In this document: piece by piece, positions 26,653 to 35,264 of the stretch
Layout of the letters: each line of letters begins with the position of its first letter
Position numbering within the stretch: the stretch's first letter is position 1
Source: Paraburkholderia azotifigens
GTDB lineage: Bacteria > Pseudomonadota > Gammaproteobacteria > Burkholderiales > Burkholderiaceae
Reading direction: 5' to 3'
Assembly (NCBI RefSeq): GCF_007995085.1
Contig: NZ_VOQS01000005.1
Span: 1,054,001 to 1,118,000, forward strand
Length of the DNA: 64,000 nt
Notes under the pieces: generated by a model
Database searches by the model: none
Seen by the model: the letters and a program-made list of their open reading frames with translations, nothing else
What the model was told of the DNA's origin: nothing
Position numbers and translations under genes: made by a program

Positions 26653-27357
26653 ATGTCGCTCGCCAACACACACCGCCCGTCGTGGCTGACCTTTGATTGC
26701 TACGGCACGCTCATCCAATGGGACGAAGGTCTGCAACACGCCGTCGCGGCGATTCTCGCCAGCAAGCGCGCAGCGGCGATCGATCCGCGCGCGTTCATCG
26801 CCGTCTACGACCGTCACGAGCACGCGCTCGAACAGACCCCGCCGCATCGCTCGTTCCGCGAAGTCGCAGGCGAAGCGCTGCGCATCGCGCTCGACGAATT
26901 CGATCTGCACGCGGACGACAACGACATCCGCATGCTCACGGAGCGCATCTCCGCGATGCCGCCCTTCCCCGAAGTGGTCGACACGCTGCGTGCATTGAAG
27001 GAAGCGGGCTATCGGCTGTGCATCGTGTCGAATACCGACGACGACGTGATCGCCGGCAACGTCGCGCAGCTCGGCGGGTACATCGACCGCGTGATCACCG
27101 CCCAGCAGGCGGGGGCGTACAAACCCGACCGCCGGCTTTTCGACTATGCTCACGAACAGCTCGGCGTATCGCGCGACGACGTCGTGCATATCTGCGCGAG
27201 CCCGCATCTGGATCATGCGGCGGCACGCGATATCGGCTTTCGTTGCGTGTGGATCGATCGCGGCACGGGCCGCACGCTGTTGCCCGACTACACGCCCGAC
27301 GCGACGCTGGCGACGCTCGACAAGGTGCCGCCGCTGTTCGCGTCGGATGGCTGGTGA
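26653..27357 (+). CDS. HAD-family hydrolase (haloacid dehalogenase type II-like)
   Basis: This 234-residue cytosolic enzyme has HAD motif I in FDCYGTLIQWDE (nucleophile Asp14), motif II in SNTDDDVI, the Lys of motif III in GAYKPDRRLF, and the closing CASPHLDHAAARDIGF. FDCYGTL is characteristic of 2-haloacid dehalogenase-like proteins, though many of these are phosphatases or of unknown activity. The class II aldolase gene starts 20 bp downstream, so the two are probably cotranscribed. A joint role on a phosphorylated or oxidised short carbon acid is speculative. Confidence 0.88.
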   Translation: MSLANTHRPSWLTFDCYGTLIQWDEGLQHAVAAILASKRAAAIDPRAFIAVYDRHEHALEQTPPHRSFREVAGEALRIALDEFDLHADDNDIRMLTERISAMPPFPEVVDTLRALKEAGYRLCIVSNTDDDVIAGNVAQLGGYIDRVITAQQAGAYKPDRRLFDYAHEQLGVSRDDVVHICASPHLDHAAARDIGFRCVWIDRGTGRTLLPDYTPDATLATLDKVPPLFASDGW

Positions 27358-27377
27358 AACCTGCAAAAGGATCTGTG

Positions 27378-28163
27378 ATGGCTCATACGCTCGACGTCAA
27401 GACTTCCGCCCTGTCGCGCCGCGACGCGCTCGACTCCGATGCGATGTGGACCGCCCGCGCCGAACTGGCCGCGTGTTTTCAGCTTGCCGCCCAATATGGC
27501 TTCGAAGAAGGCGTGTGCAATCATTTTTCGGCGGTCGTGCCGGGGCATGACGATCTGTTCTTCGTCAATCCGTATGGCTATGCGTTCGCGGAGATCACGG
27601 CGTCGCGCCTGCTGATCTGCGATTTCGACGGCAACGTGATCGAGGGCGAAGGCAAGCCGGAAGCGACGGCGTTCTACATTCACGCACGGCTGCACAAGGC
27701 AATGCCGCGCGTGAAGGCGGCTTTTCACACGCACATGCCGAATGCGACCGCACTGTGCCTGATCGAAGGGCCGCCGCTGTTGTGGCTCGGACAAACGGCA
27801 TTGAAGTTCTACGGCCGCACTACCGTCGACGAGCAGTACAACGGCCTCGCGCTCGACAACTCGGAAGGCGACCGCATTGCAAACGCAATGGGTGACGCCG
27901 ACATCCTGTTCCTGAAGAACCACGGCGTGATGGTCGCGGGCGAGAGCGTCGCGCAAGCGTGGGACGATCTCTACTACCTCGAACGCGCGGCCGAAGTGCA
28001 ACTCAAGGCGATGCAGAGCAACCGCCCGCTCAAAGCCGTGCCGCACGAAGTCGCGCAACGCGCGTACGAACAGATGCGTCTGGGCGACAAGGAAAGCGCG
28101 CGGATACATCTCGACAGCGGCATGCGGCGTCTGCGCGACGCGGGCAACCGCTTCGAGATGTAA
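27378..28163 (+). CDS. Class II aldolase/adducin-domain protein
   Basis: This 261-residue protein has the class II aldolase zinc site: GFEEGVCNHFSA near 38, AFHTHMPNATAL near 117 with the paired His, and the later NHGVMVAGES with the third metal His. Fuculose-phosphate aldolase relatives cleave a C-C bond or decarboxylate through a Zn-enediolate. The catalytic acid residue lies in the KPEATAF segment. It sits right after the HAD gene. It could be a decarboxylase of the OtnC kind, given the tetronate-type genes nearby, but those lie in another operon. Confidence 0.87.
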   Translation: MAHTLDVKTSALSRRDALDSDAMWTARAELAACFQLAAQYGFEEGVCNHFSAVVPGHDDLFFVNPYGYAFAEITASRLLICDFDGNVIEGEGKPEATAFYIHARLHKAMPRVKAAFHTHMPNATALCLIEGPPLLWLGQTALKFYGRTTVDEQYNGLALDNSEGDRIANAMGDADILFLKNHGVMVAGESVAQAWDDLYYLERAAEVQLKAMQSNRPLKAVPHEVAQRAYEQMRLGDKESARIHLDSGMRRLRDAGNRFEM

Positions 28164-28192
28164 CCCACTCCAGCACTCACGGAGCGCGGCGA

Positions 28193-28678
28193 TCAGACGT
28201 GCATGCCCTGCATCCGCCGTCCGAAGTGCGCGCGTTCGGCGCCGTCCATCAGCGCCAGGAACTGCTCGCCGTCCATATGCACGAGCGCTTCGTGATCGCC
28301 GCATTCGAAATACACATCCGGCTGCCGCACGAGGCTCTCATCCAGATACGTTTTCATGCCATACGCGGTGCAAACGGGCGGCAGCGCACCGTATTCGCAA
28401 TCCTTGAACAACTCGCGCAAATCCGCTTCGTTCGCGAGCGACAGGCGCCGCCCTGCTTTCGTCGACAGTTCAGCGAGACGCACCGCATAAGTGGACGACA
28501 GCACGGCTGCGATATAGCCCTGCTCGTCTTCGAACAGCACGGTCTTGGCTAGGCGATCGCCGGGGACGTGCGCGGCGGCTGCCGTTTCCATGCTCGAGTG
28601 GCTGTACGGATGACGCACGATTTCGTAACGGGAGCCCTTGTCGCTCAGGCACCCCTGAAGAGTCGTAGACATAGACAT
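28193..28678 (-). CDS. YbaK/EbsC-type aminoacyl-tRNA deacylase
   Basis: This 161-residue protein starts at ATG 28678 behind a strong GGAGGTG site. It has the YbaK fold landmarks: a HSSMETAAAAHVPGDRLAKTVLF run (read as MxTAAxAHVPGxRLAK) containing the conserved Lys of the editing pocket, and AYGMKTYLDES in the second half. Such domains hydrolyse mischarged tRNA, typically Cys- or Ala-tRNA(Pro). It is free-standing and convergent with the aldolase gene. Its exact tRNA substrate is unknown. Confidence 0.8.
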   Translation of the reverse strand: MSMSTTLQGCLSDKGSRYEIVRHPYSHSSMETAAAAHVPGDRLAKTVLFEDEQGYIAAVLSSTYAVRLAELSTKAGRRLSLANEADLRELFKDCEYGALPPVCTAYGMKTYLDESLVRQPDVYFECGDHEALVHMDGEQFLALMDGAERAHFGRRMQGMHV

Positions 28679-28797
28679 GACACACCTCCGTGTCGGAAGT
28701 CGCAGGCGATCCATTCAGGATAGTCCGCCTGCGCGTGATCCGCATGCGGGCATCGACATGATGCGCGCACGCATAGGTGCCGGCATGACGACATCGC

Positions 28798-29772
28798 TCA
28801 CGCTGTCGCGAGGCCTTTTTCCTTCAGCCACGCTTCATTGAAGAGCCGCGCGCGGTACAGTTCGCCGCGATCGCACAGCGGCGTGACGATCGTGTGGCCC
28901 GGCCCCATCTGCCGCGCGAGCGCGACGGCAGCTGCAACATTGATTCCCGTCGATCCGCCGACATACAGTCCCTCCTCCCGCAACAGGCGATACACCATCG
29001 TCACGCACGCCTGATCGTCGATGCGAAAGGCGTCGTCGATCGCCGTGCCTTCCAGGTTGGCCGTCACGCGGCTCGAACCGATGCCCTCGGTGATCGAACT
29101 GCCTTCCACCTTGATCTCGCCGGTTTTCACGTAGCTATACAGGCCGCTGCCATGCGGGTCCGCAAGGGCGATGCGCACCGTGGGATCCTGCTCCTTCAGA
29201 TAGCGGCTGACGCCCGCGAGCGTGCCGCCCGTGCCCGTCGCGCAGACGAACGCATCGACCGTGCCCGCCGTGTCGGCCCAGATTTCGGGGCCCGTGGTTT
29301 CGTAGTGCGCCTGCCGGTTGACGACGTTGTCGAACTGGTTGGCCCAGATCGCGTTGTCGAGCTCGTCGGCGAGGCGGCCCGCGATCTTCTGATAGTTGTT
29401 CGGATCTTTGTACGGCGCGGCAGGCACGGGCCGCACATCCGCGCCGAGCACGCGCAACAGCTCCATTTTGGCGGGCGATTGCGTTTCGGGAATCACGATC
29501 ACGCAGCGATAGCCGCGCGCCGCGCAGAGGTGCGCGAGGCCGATGCCCGTGTTGCCCGCCGTGCCTTCCACGACCGTGCCGCCGGGCTTGAGCGCGCCGC
29601 GCCGCTCGGCGTCGAGGATGATGTAGAGCGCCGCGCGATCCTTCACCGAACCGCCCGGATTCATGAACTCGGCTTTGCCCAGGATCTCGCAGTCCGTCTC
29701 CTTGCTGAGCGCTGCGAGCCTGATGAGCGGCGTGCCGCCGATACATCCCGTGAACCCCTGGTGTACGCGCAT
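28798..29772 (-). CDS. Cysteine synthase-like PLP enzyme
   Basis: This 324-residue fold-type II PLP enzyme has the PLP lysine Lys44 in GGSVKDRAA and the phosphate loop EGTAGNTGIGLA. The more usual CysK wording is TSGNTG; Ala replaces Ser here. The FVCATGTGGTLAGVSRYLKE loop and the PLP-ring-binding Ser in GGSTGINVAAA are present. It probably makes cysteine from O-acetylserine and sulfide, or a related beta-substitution product. The altered asparagine loop leaves some doubt. It stands between the YbaK gene and the DeoR operon on the same strand. Confidence 0.87.
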   Translation of the reverse strand: MRVHQGFTGCIGGTPLIRLAALSKETDCEILGKAEFMNPGGSVKDRAALYIILDAERRGALKPGGTVVEGTAGNTGIGLAHLCAARGYRCVIVIPETQSPAKMELLRVLGADVRPVPAAPYKDPNNYQKIAGRLADELDNAIWANQFDNVVNRQAHYETTGPEIWADTAGTVDAFVCATGTGGTLAGVSRYLKEQDPTVRIALADPHGSGLYSYVKTGEIKVEGSSITEGIGSSRVTANLEGTAIDDAFRIDDQACVTMVYRLLREEGLYVGGSTGINVAAAVALARQMGPGHTIVTPLCDRGELYRARLFNEAWLKEKGLATA

Positions 29773-29910
29773 GAGCGTCCCCCGTTTCGGTGCCGGGCAG
29801 CGAACGCGGCTGCCACATTCGAAGGATAGGCGATGGCCTGGCCGCTAACAGGGGAGCATTTCGCGAGCCAGCTTGTCTCGCGACGCGTTCAATGGCTGCG
29901 CAGTATGGGA

Positions 29911-30681
29911 TCAGGGCGCGAGTTCGACGGTCACTTCATCGAGCGCGCGAAACGGCGCGAGCAGCGCATCGTCGGCACTCGCCGATGTGATGAGCCGCCA
30001 GTCGCGCTGCAGCGGCGTCCAATGCTGCTGGCGCGCGCGGCCGAGCTTGTCCGAATCGGCAAGCACGATGATTTCTGCCGCACGCGCGACGATGCACTCT
30101 TTCAGATACGCCTGTTGCGCGGACGCTTCGCACAGACCGAAGCCCGCGACGACGCCGTCCGCGCCGAGAAACGCGCGATCGACGGTCAGACGGCTCAGGA
30201 TCAGTTCCGCCAGCGGGCCGAGCGTGCTCATGCTGGAGCCGCGCAGTTCGCCGCCGATCAGCGTGAGCCGCACGCCCGGCGCGTTTGCGAGCGCCGTGAC
30301 GGCCAGCAGATTGTTGGTGACGACGTGCAGTTCTTCGCGCGTCGCCAGGTGCCACGCAAGCGCGGCACACGTCGTGCCGCCGTCGAGCAGCACGGTATCG
30401 CCGTCGCGGACATGCGCGGCGGCTGCCTGTGCAATCGATTCCTTCTGCTCGCGCTGCGCCGCCTTGCGTTCTTCGAGCGATGCTTCCGGCTCGTGCACGC
30501 CGACCAGCGCCGTCGCGCCGCCGTACGTGCGCACGAGGCGCTTCTGTTTCGCGAGCGAAGTCAGGTCACGGCGGATCGTCGCTTCCGACACGCCGAGCGC
30601 AGCGCACAACTCTTCGACGTTGGCATCGCGGGTACGGACGAGTTCGAGAATCGCCTGATGCCGGTCTATCGTTTTTTTCAC
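29911..30681 (-). CDS. DeoR-family transcriptional regulator of the threonate-type operon
   Basis: This 256-residue regulator starts at a GTG at 30681. Longer in-frame starts reach into the intergenic gap and add non-homologous residues. The N-terminal winged helix (RHQAILELVRTRDANVEELCAALGV, then SEATIRRDLTSLAKQ, shown separately) leads into a DeoRC sensor domain with DTVLLDGGTTCAALAWHL and FLGADGVVAGFGLCE. The sensor normally binds a phosphorylated sugar or sugar acid. It is the last gene of a minus-strand operon after the PdxA2-like gene. Confidence 0.9.
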   Translation of the reverse strand: MKKTIDRHQAILELVRTRDANVEELCAALGVSEATIRRDLTSLAKQKRLVRTYGGATALVGVHEPEASLEERKAAQREQKESIAQAAAAHVRDGDTVLLDGGTTCAALAWHLATREELHVVTNNLLAVTALANAPGVRLTLIGGELRGSSMSTLGPLAELILSRLTVDRAFLGADGVVAGFGLCEASAQQAYLKECIVARAAEIIVLADSDKLGRARQQHWTPLQRDWRLITSASADDALLAPFRALDEVTVELAP

Positions 30682-30745
30682 GTCTGCACGGGCGGGAGAA
30701 TGGGGCTCGATCTTACACCAGCCCCTGCGCCAACCCCATTGGCAA

Positions 30746-31744
30746 TCAGCGGCGGGTCGCCAGTTCGGCGCCCTGGCGCAGCGCTTCGAGCATGCTGCCT
30801 TCGTCGACGACACCCTTGCCCGCGATGTCGAACGCCGTGCCGTGATCGACCGACGTGCGGATCACTTCGAGACCGACCGTCACGTTCACGCCCGCTTCGA
30901 GGCCGAGCACCTTCACGGGACCATGGCCCTGGTCGTGATACATCGCCACCACCAGATCGAAGTCGCCGCGTCCCGCGCGGAAGAAGAGCGTATCGGCGGG
31001 CAGCGGACCCGTCACGTCGAGGCCGCGCTCCTGCAGCCGTTTCACGGCGGGGATGATCTTCTCTTCCTCTTCGCCGTAGCCGAACAGGCCGTTTTCGCCC
31101 GCATGCGGATTGATCCCGCACACGCCGATGCGCGGACGTTCGATGCCCGCCTTCACGAGCGTCGCGTTGCCGCGTTCGATGGTCCGCTGCACGAGGCCCG
31201 GCTCGATCTTGCGGATCGCGTCGATGATGCCGATATGCGTCGTCACGTGGATCACGCGCAGTTGCGGCGCGACGAGCATCATCGACACTTCGTCGACGCC
31301 CGTCAGATGCGCGAGCATTTCCGTGTGGCCCGGATACTTGTGGCCGCCCGCGTGCAGCGCTTCCTTGTTGAGGGGCGCCGTGCAGATCGCGTCGATCTTG
31401 CCCGACTGCGCGAGTTCGACGGCGCGCCTGATGTACTGATACGCGGCATCGCCCGCGACGGCCGACAGCTCGCCGAACGGCAGGTCGTCGGGAATCAGGC
31501 CGAGGTCGATGCAGTCGATCGTGCCCTGCTCGTAGCGCGCTTCGCTCGCGTCTTCGATGCGGCGAATCGTCATCGCACCGCCGACGATCTGATTCGCGCG
31601 TTCAAGGCGCTTCGCATCGCCAATCACGAGCGGACGGCATTGCGCATAGACCGATGCGTGCGCGAGGCTCTTGACGACGACTTCAGCGCCGACGCCGGCT
31701 GCATCGCCCATCGTGATGCCGATTACGGGAAGGTAGGTGCTCAT
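30746..31744 (-). CDS. pdxA2: PdxA2-type 4-phospho-D-threonate/D-erythronate dehydrogenase
   Basis: This 332-residue member of the PdxA family begins at ATG 31744 (STYLPVIGITMGDAAGVG). Metal-binding and substrate motifs are present: KYPGHTEMLAHL near 140, GINPHAGENGLFG near 205 and VAMYHDQGHGPVK near 270. PdxA proper makes pyridoxal phosphate from 4-phosphohydroxythreonine. The PdxA2 branch oxidatively decarboxylates 4-phospho-D-threonate or -erythronate to dihydroxyacetone phosphate. Placement next to a DUF1537 kinase, a KdgT permease and a DeoR regulator supports the catabolic PdxA2 role rather than vitamin B6 synthesis. Confidence 0.88.
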   Translation of the reverse strand: MSTYLPVIGITMGDAAGVGAEVVVKSLAHASVYAQCRPLVIGDAKRLERANQIVGGAMTIRRIEDASEARYEQGTIDCIDLGLIPDDLPFGELSAVAGDAAYQYIRRAVELAQSGKIDAICTAPLNKEALHAGGHKYPGHTEMLAHLTGVDEVSMMLVAPQLRVIHVTTHIGIIDAIRKIEPGLVQRTIERGNATLVKAGIERPRIGVCGINPHAGENGLFGYGEEEEKIIPAVKRLQERGLDVTGPLPADTLFFRAGRGDFDLVVAMYHDQGHGPVKVLGLEAGVNVTVGLEVIRTSVDHGTAFDIAGKGVVDEGSMLEALRQGAELATRR

Positions 31745-31783
31745 GATGTGATCTCGTGAATTCGTGCTGTTCATTCCCGGACG

Positions 31784-33043
31784 TCAATGCTGCACGACGT
31801 CCCGTTCTGTTTCGTTGCGCAGCGTCAGCCATGCGGCGTACAACGCGTGATCGGTGCCGAACGCACCTGCTTTCGTGACGACGCCGGGACAATGCGTGCG
31901 CGTTGCATCGAGCGGTTTCGCGACGGCGACGCCCGCTTCCACTTCGGCCAGCAATTGCAGATTGCCGATGTGCGCCGCCGACAGCATCGCGCGCGCGGTC
32001 TCGCCGCCCGTTGCGATCACGCCGCCCGTCTTCGTGAAGTGCGGCTCGACGAGCGCGGCCAGCGCGGCCGACAGATGCGCGCCTTCGGCGGGATCGAACG
32101 CGTCGTCGCGGCCGATGCGCAGCAGCAGATCGACATCTGCTTTCAGCGATACGCCGATCTGCTCCTGCAACGCGCGCCAGTCGCGATGTGTCGCGCCCTC
32201 GCGCAACACGGCGGGCGGCACGACCCGCTCTTCGACGCCGCCGCGTTCGCGCAGCATCGCGCATTGCCGTTCGCTGACGGCCGACAGGCTGCCGACCAGA
32301 ATCAGGATCGGGCCGCCGGGAAATGTTTCGTTGTCGCGCCTGCTTTCCGCTGTTTCGTTACGCGAATCGAGCGCGGCGATTTCCCGCGCGAGCCCACCCG
32401 AGCCGACCCAGAAAAATGGCGCATCGCTGTGCAGCGTCGCGCGGGCGAGCGCGCGCAGCGCCCGCTCGCTTTGCGTATCGACGATCAGCGCCTGCGCGCC
32501 GCTCGCCGCCATCGCGCCGATGCACACGGCGAGCGTGTCCGGGTCGTCGGCGAGCGCGTCGGCATCGAGCCGGTCGGTCGTCAGACCTGCTGCTTCGAGT
32601 TGCGCCGCGATGCCGGCGGGCAGGCCCGCGTGCTCCAGCTTCCACGTCGCCGTCTGTTCGAGCGGTTCGCCGTGCACGAACACGCGGCCGTCGCGCACCG
32701 TACGTCCCGTCGCGGGAAACGCGGGCGCGACGATCGCCATGCCCGCAAGTGGCTGCAGGCCCGCGACCTCGGCGGCCCAGTTGCCGCGCAACGTCGAATC
32801 GATCTTCTTGTAGAGGCGCTGGCCGCGCGCGCTCATCTCCGCATACGCCGCCGCCGTGCGCGCCGCTGCATCCTGCGGCGCGAGACGGCGCGTATCGGTG
32901 TCGACGGCAATCGTGTCCGCGCCGTCGTGCGCCGGCGTGCGCGTCGCCTCCAGCGTGACGACCGTGCGATGCCCGGCGCTCGCGAAACCGATCGCGCAGT
33001 CCGCGGCGCCCGACAGATCGTCCGCAATGATCAGAATGCTCAT
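31784..33043 (-). CDS. dtnK: DUF1537 four-carbon acid sugar kinase (D-threonate/erythronate kinase type)
   Basis: This 419-residue kinase has the N-terminal substrate-binding motif [19 protein letters not shown], and a C-terminal ATP-binding part with [15 protein letters not shown] and a [14 protein letters not shown] run near the end. It phosphorylates the 4-position of a tetronic acid for the PdxA2-like enzyme. The ATG overlaps the stop of the permease gene (ATGA), showing tight coupling. Whether D-threonate, D-erythronate or L-threonate is the substrate cannot be read. The gene symbol is a best guess by context. Confidence 0.85.
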   Translation of the reverse strand: MSILIIADDLSGAADCAIGFASAGHRTVVTLEATRTPAHDGADTIAVDTDTRRLAPQDAAARTAAAYAEMSARGQRLYKKIDSTLRGNWAAEVAGLQPLAGMAIVAPAFPATGRTVRDGRVFVHGEPLEQTATWKLEHAGLPAGIAAQLEAAGLTTDRLDADALADDPDTLAVCIGAMAASGAQALIVDTQSERALRALARATLHSDAPFFWVGSGGLAREIAALDSRNETAESRRDNETFPGGPILILVGSLSAVSERQCAMLRERGGVEERVVPPAVLREGATHRDWRALQEQIGVSLKADVDLLLRIGRDDAFDPAEGAHLSAALAALVEPHFTKTGGVIATGGETARAMLSAAHIGNLQLLAEVEAGVAVAKPLDATRTHCPGVVTKAGAFGTDHALYAAWLTLRNETERDVVQH

Positions 33044-34038
33044 CGGGCCAGCCCTTGGCGCTTTTCCGGGCGCGCGCGTTCATTGCGCTGCTGATAGCGT
33101 TTGGCGACGGCCGAGGTCAGAATCGGCGACAGGATCGCCGTGACGACCACACACGCGGCGACCAGCAGCGTCGCGCTGTGCGCCGCTTCCGTATAGACCG
33201 GGTTGGCCGCCGCGACGAGCGCGGGCACGGCCGCTGCATTGCCTGCCGTATTGGCTGCCGCGACACCCGCGACGCCCGTGCCGCCCGTCAGACGATCGGC
33301 GAAGTACAGAGGAATGCCCGTCACGATCACGACAGCGATGCCCAGCCCGATGCCGAGCAAACCGGCTTGCCACACCTTGTGCAGATCGAGACCCGCGCCG
33401 AGCGCCAGCGCGAAGAACGGAATCATCACGGGCACGGCCTTCGCGAGAAAGTCGCGCATGTCGCGGTCGAGATTGCCGAGCAGCATGCCGAGCGCGAGCG
33501 GCAGAATGCTGCCGACCAGCGTCTGCCACGGAAACGCCGACAGACCGGCTACGCCAAGCGTCACCATCGTCAGGAACGGGCCCGATTCGAGCGACATCAG
33601 CGTGTACGCGCCGACGTCTTCCGAGCGGCCGTACTGGCCCATCAGCGCCATGTAGAGGCCGCCGTTCGTGTCGTTCATCGCGGCGACGACGGCGAGCGTC
33701 GAGATGCCCGCGAACAGGCCCGACGACACCGGCTGCTCACCGAGAAAATGCCCGAGAATCACGCCGACTATCACAGCTGCGCCCACTTTGGTGACGAGCA
33801 GCGCGCCGCCCTTCTTCATCAGATACGGCGTCGCCTTCACGTCGATGCTCGCGCCCATGCAGACGTAGAACACGGCGAGAATCGGCAGCGCTCCCGTGAA
33901 CAGCGCACTGGTGAACGAACCGAAGAACTTCGGCATGCCGGGCAGGAACGTCGCCACCAGCGAGCCGATGAGCAGCGGCACGATCATCATGCCGCCGGGA
34001 ACACGCTCGATCGAGCGCTTGATGGGGATTTGAACCAT
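33040..34038 (-). CDS. kdgT: 2-keto-3-deoxygluconate permease (KdgT-family sugar acid symporter)
   Basis: This 332-residue inner membrane protein has ten or so hydrophobic segments and KdgT-family wording: [20 protein letters not shown] at the N-terminus, [17 protein letters not shown] near 165 and [19 protein letters not shown] near 260. The founding member imports 2-keto-3-deoxygluconate with protons. In DUF1537/PdxA2 operons the homologue is thought to import the tetronate substrate. It is the first gene of the operon, and its promoter region carries repeated 8-mers described separately. Confidence 0.88.
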   Translation of the reverse strand: MVQIPIKRSIERVPGGMMIVPLLIGSLVATFLPGMPKFFGSFTSALFTGALPILAVFYVCMGASIDVKATPYLMKKGGALLVTKVGAAVIVGVILGHFLGEQPVSSGLFAGISTLAVVAAMNDTNGGLYMALMGQYGRSEDVGAYTLMSLESGPFLTMVTLGVAGLSAFPWQTLVGSILPLALGMLLGNLDRDMRDFLAKAVPVMIPFFALALGAGLDLHKVWQAGLLGIGLGIAVVIVTGIPLYFADRLTGGTGVAGVAAANTAGNAAAVPALVAAANPVYTEAAHSATLLVAACVVVTAILSPILTSAVAKRYQQRNERARPEKRQGLAR

Positions 34039-34086
34039 ACGAGTCTCCTGGCTTTATTGCACCGCGTCTGTCCGCGTTTTTGATTG

Positions 34087-34190
34087 AAACAATCATCCGA
34101 TCGATCAAATCGATCGAATGTGTCCGTCCGCAGTGTAGACGCTTTGATCGAATCGCGCAAACCGATCAAACATATGCGCAAAACAATCAT
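34087..34190. promoter_or_regulatory. Repeat-rich promoter region of the kdgT-dtnK-pdxA2-deoR operon
   Basis: CGATCAAA occurs at 34102-34109 and 34163-34170, and its complement TTTGATCG at 34143-34150. A 10-mer AAACAATCAT recurs at 34087-34096 and 34181-34190. DeoR-family proteins often bind several short spaced repeats. These are likely operators for the DeoR protein of the operon; the assignment is inferred. Confidence 0.5.
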
Positions 34191-34270
34191 TTTCGCGACG
34201 ATCATGAACAGCGTCCGCTGCCACGGCCGTCGGTGTATCGCGCATGCCTGAAAACGCAGGACAAAAAGCA

Positions 34271-34306
34271 AAAACCGCGACGCGCATCCAGCCGCGTCGC
34301 GGTTTT
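34271..34306 (-). terminator. Strong hairpin terminator of the exported hydrolase gene
   Basis: AAAACCGCGACGCG (34271-34284) pairs perfectly with CGCGTCGCGGTTTT (34293-34306) around an 8-nt loop. On the minus strand it is followed by more T (GCTTTTTG). It lies 21 bp past the stop of the hydrolase at 34328 and insulates the kdgT promoter. Confidence 0.88.
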
Positions 34307-34327
34307 AAAGCAGCATTCAGCGCTCGA

Positions 34328-35107
34328 TCACTGCGCCTTCGCAGCCGCCTCGATGATCGCGTTGGCCACCGCTTCGGGTTTGCTCAGCATCGGCACGTGG
34401 CTGCTGTCGACGTGCGTCACTTTCGCCTTGATTTGCCCCGCCATCGCGTCCTGCAAACGCGGATCGATCATACGGTCATGATTCGCGACGATATAGTACG
34501 AGGGTTTCGTGTGCCACGCGGCGTCCGTCACCTTGTCGTCGGTCGCGCCTGCGAACCACGGGCCTTGCGTCGCCGCAACGACGCGCTTCTGCGCCGGGCT
34601 CAGATCCTGCGCGAAGTCGTTGTCGATCGCTTTCGGCGACAGCGTCAGAAAGTTACCCGAGTCCTTCTGCAACTCGCTCGCCCACGCGGGCGCGGGCTTG
34701 CCTTTGAGCATGTCGTTGATCGACTGGCCGCTGTCGGGCGCAAACGCCGCCACGTAGACAAGCGCCTTCACCTTGTCGTCATTGCCCGCCTGGCTGATCA
34801 CGGCGCCGCCCCACGAATGGCCGACGAGCACCACGGGCCCCGTCTGCGCATCGATCGCGCGCTTCGCGGCTGCGGCATCGTCGGCGAGCGAGCTCAGCGG
34901 ATTCTGCACGGCAACCACATGCAGGCCACGCGCTTCGAGCAACGGGATCACCTTCTCCCAGCTCGAACCGTCGGCGAACGCGCCGTGCACCAGCACGACG
35001 TTCGTGCCCTTCAGATCCTGCGGCTGGGCGGCCTGCGCCGCGTGCAACGACAGCACCGAACCGGCGAGCATGACGGAAGCGATGCACTTTCTGACAAGCG
35101 AATTCAT
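34328..35107 (-). CDS. Exported alpha/beta hydrolase
   Basis: This 259-residue protein starts at ATG 35107 (MNSLVRKCIASVMLAGS), giving a signal peptide cleaved near AQA at residue 26. It has the oxyanion segment VLVHGAFADGSSWEKV, nucleophile Ser in LVGHSWGGAVIS and a C-terminal His in the VDSSHVPMLSKPE segment. This wording is typical of the small hydrolase group related to salicylate-ester and hydroxynitrile enzymes (PF12697-like), often annotated only as alpha/beta hydrolase. It is periplasmic or secreted; the substrate is unknown. A strong terminator follows. Confidence 0.87.
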   Translation of the reverse strand: MNSLVRKCIASVMLAGSVLSLHAAQAAQPQDLKGTNVVLVHGAFADGSSWEKVIPLLEARGLHVVAVQNPLSSLADDAAAAKRAIDAQTGPVVLVGHSWGGAVISQAGNDDKVKALVYVAAFAPDSGQSINDMLKGKPAPAWASELQKDSGNFLTLSPKAIDNDFAQDLSPAQKRVVAATQGPWFAGATDDKVTDAAWHTKPSYYIVANHDRMIDPRLQDAMAGQIKAKVTHVDSSHVPMLSKPEAVANAIIEAAAKAQ

Positions 35108-35264
35108 GAGCGATATGTCCTTCAGGTAGCGAGGAGATTCAGGAAGAGAAACGGGGCGAAGCATCGCAGACGCCTCCCGCGTGCGGTATCGGTCAAATGA
35201 CCGACCTCGCGCGCAGAGGCGCGCGGGGTATAGTGGGGCTCGCTAATCGACCGATACGCGCACC

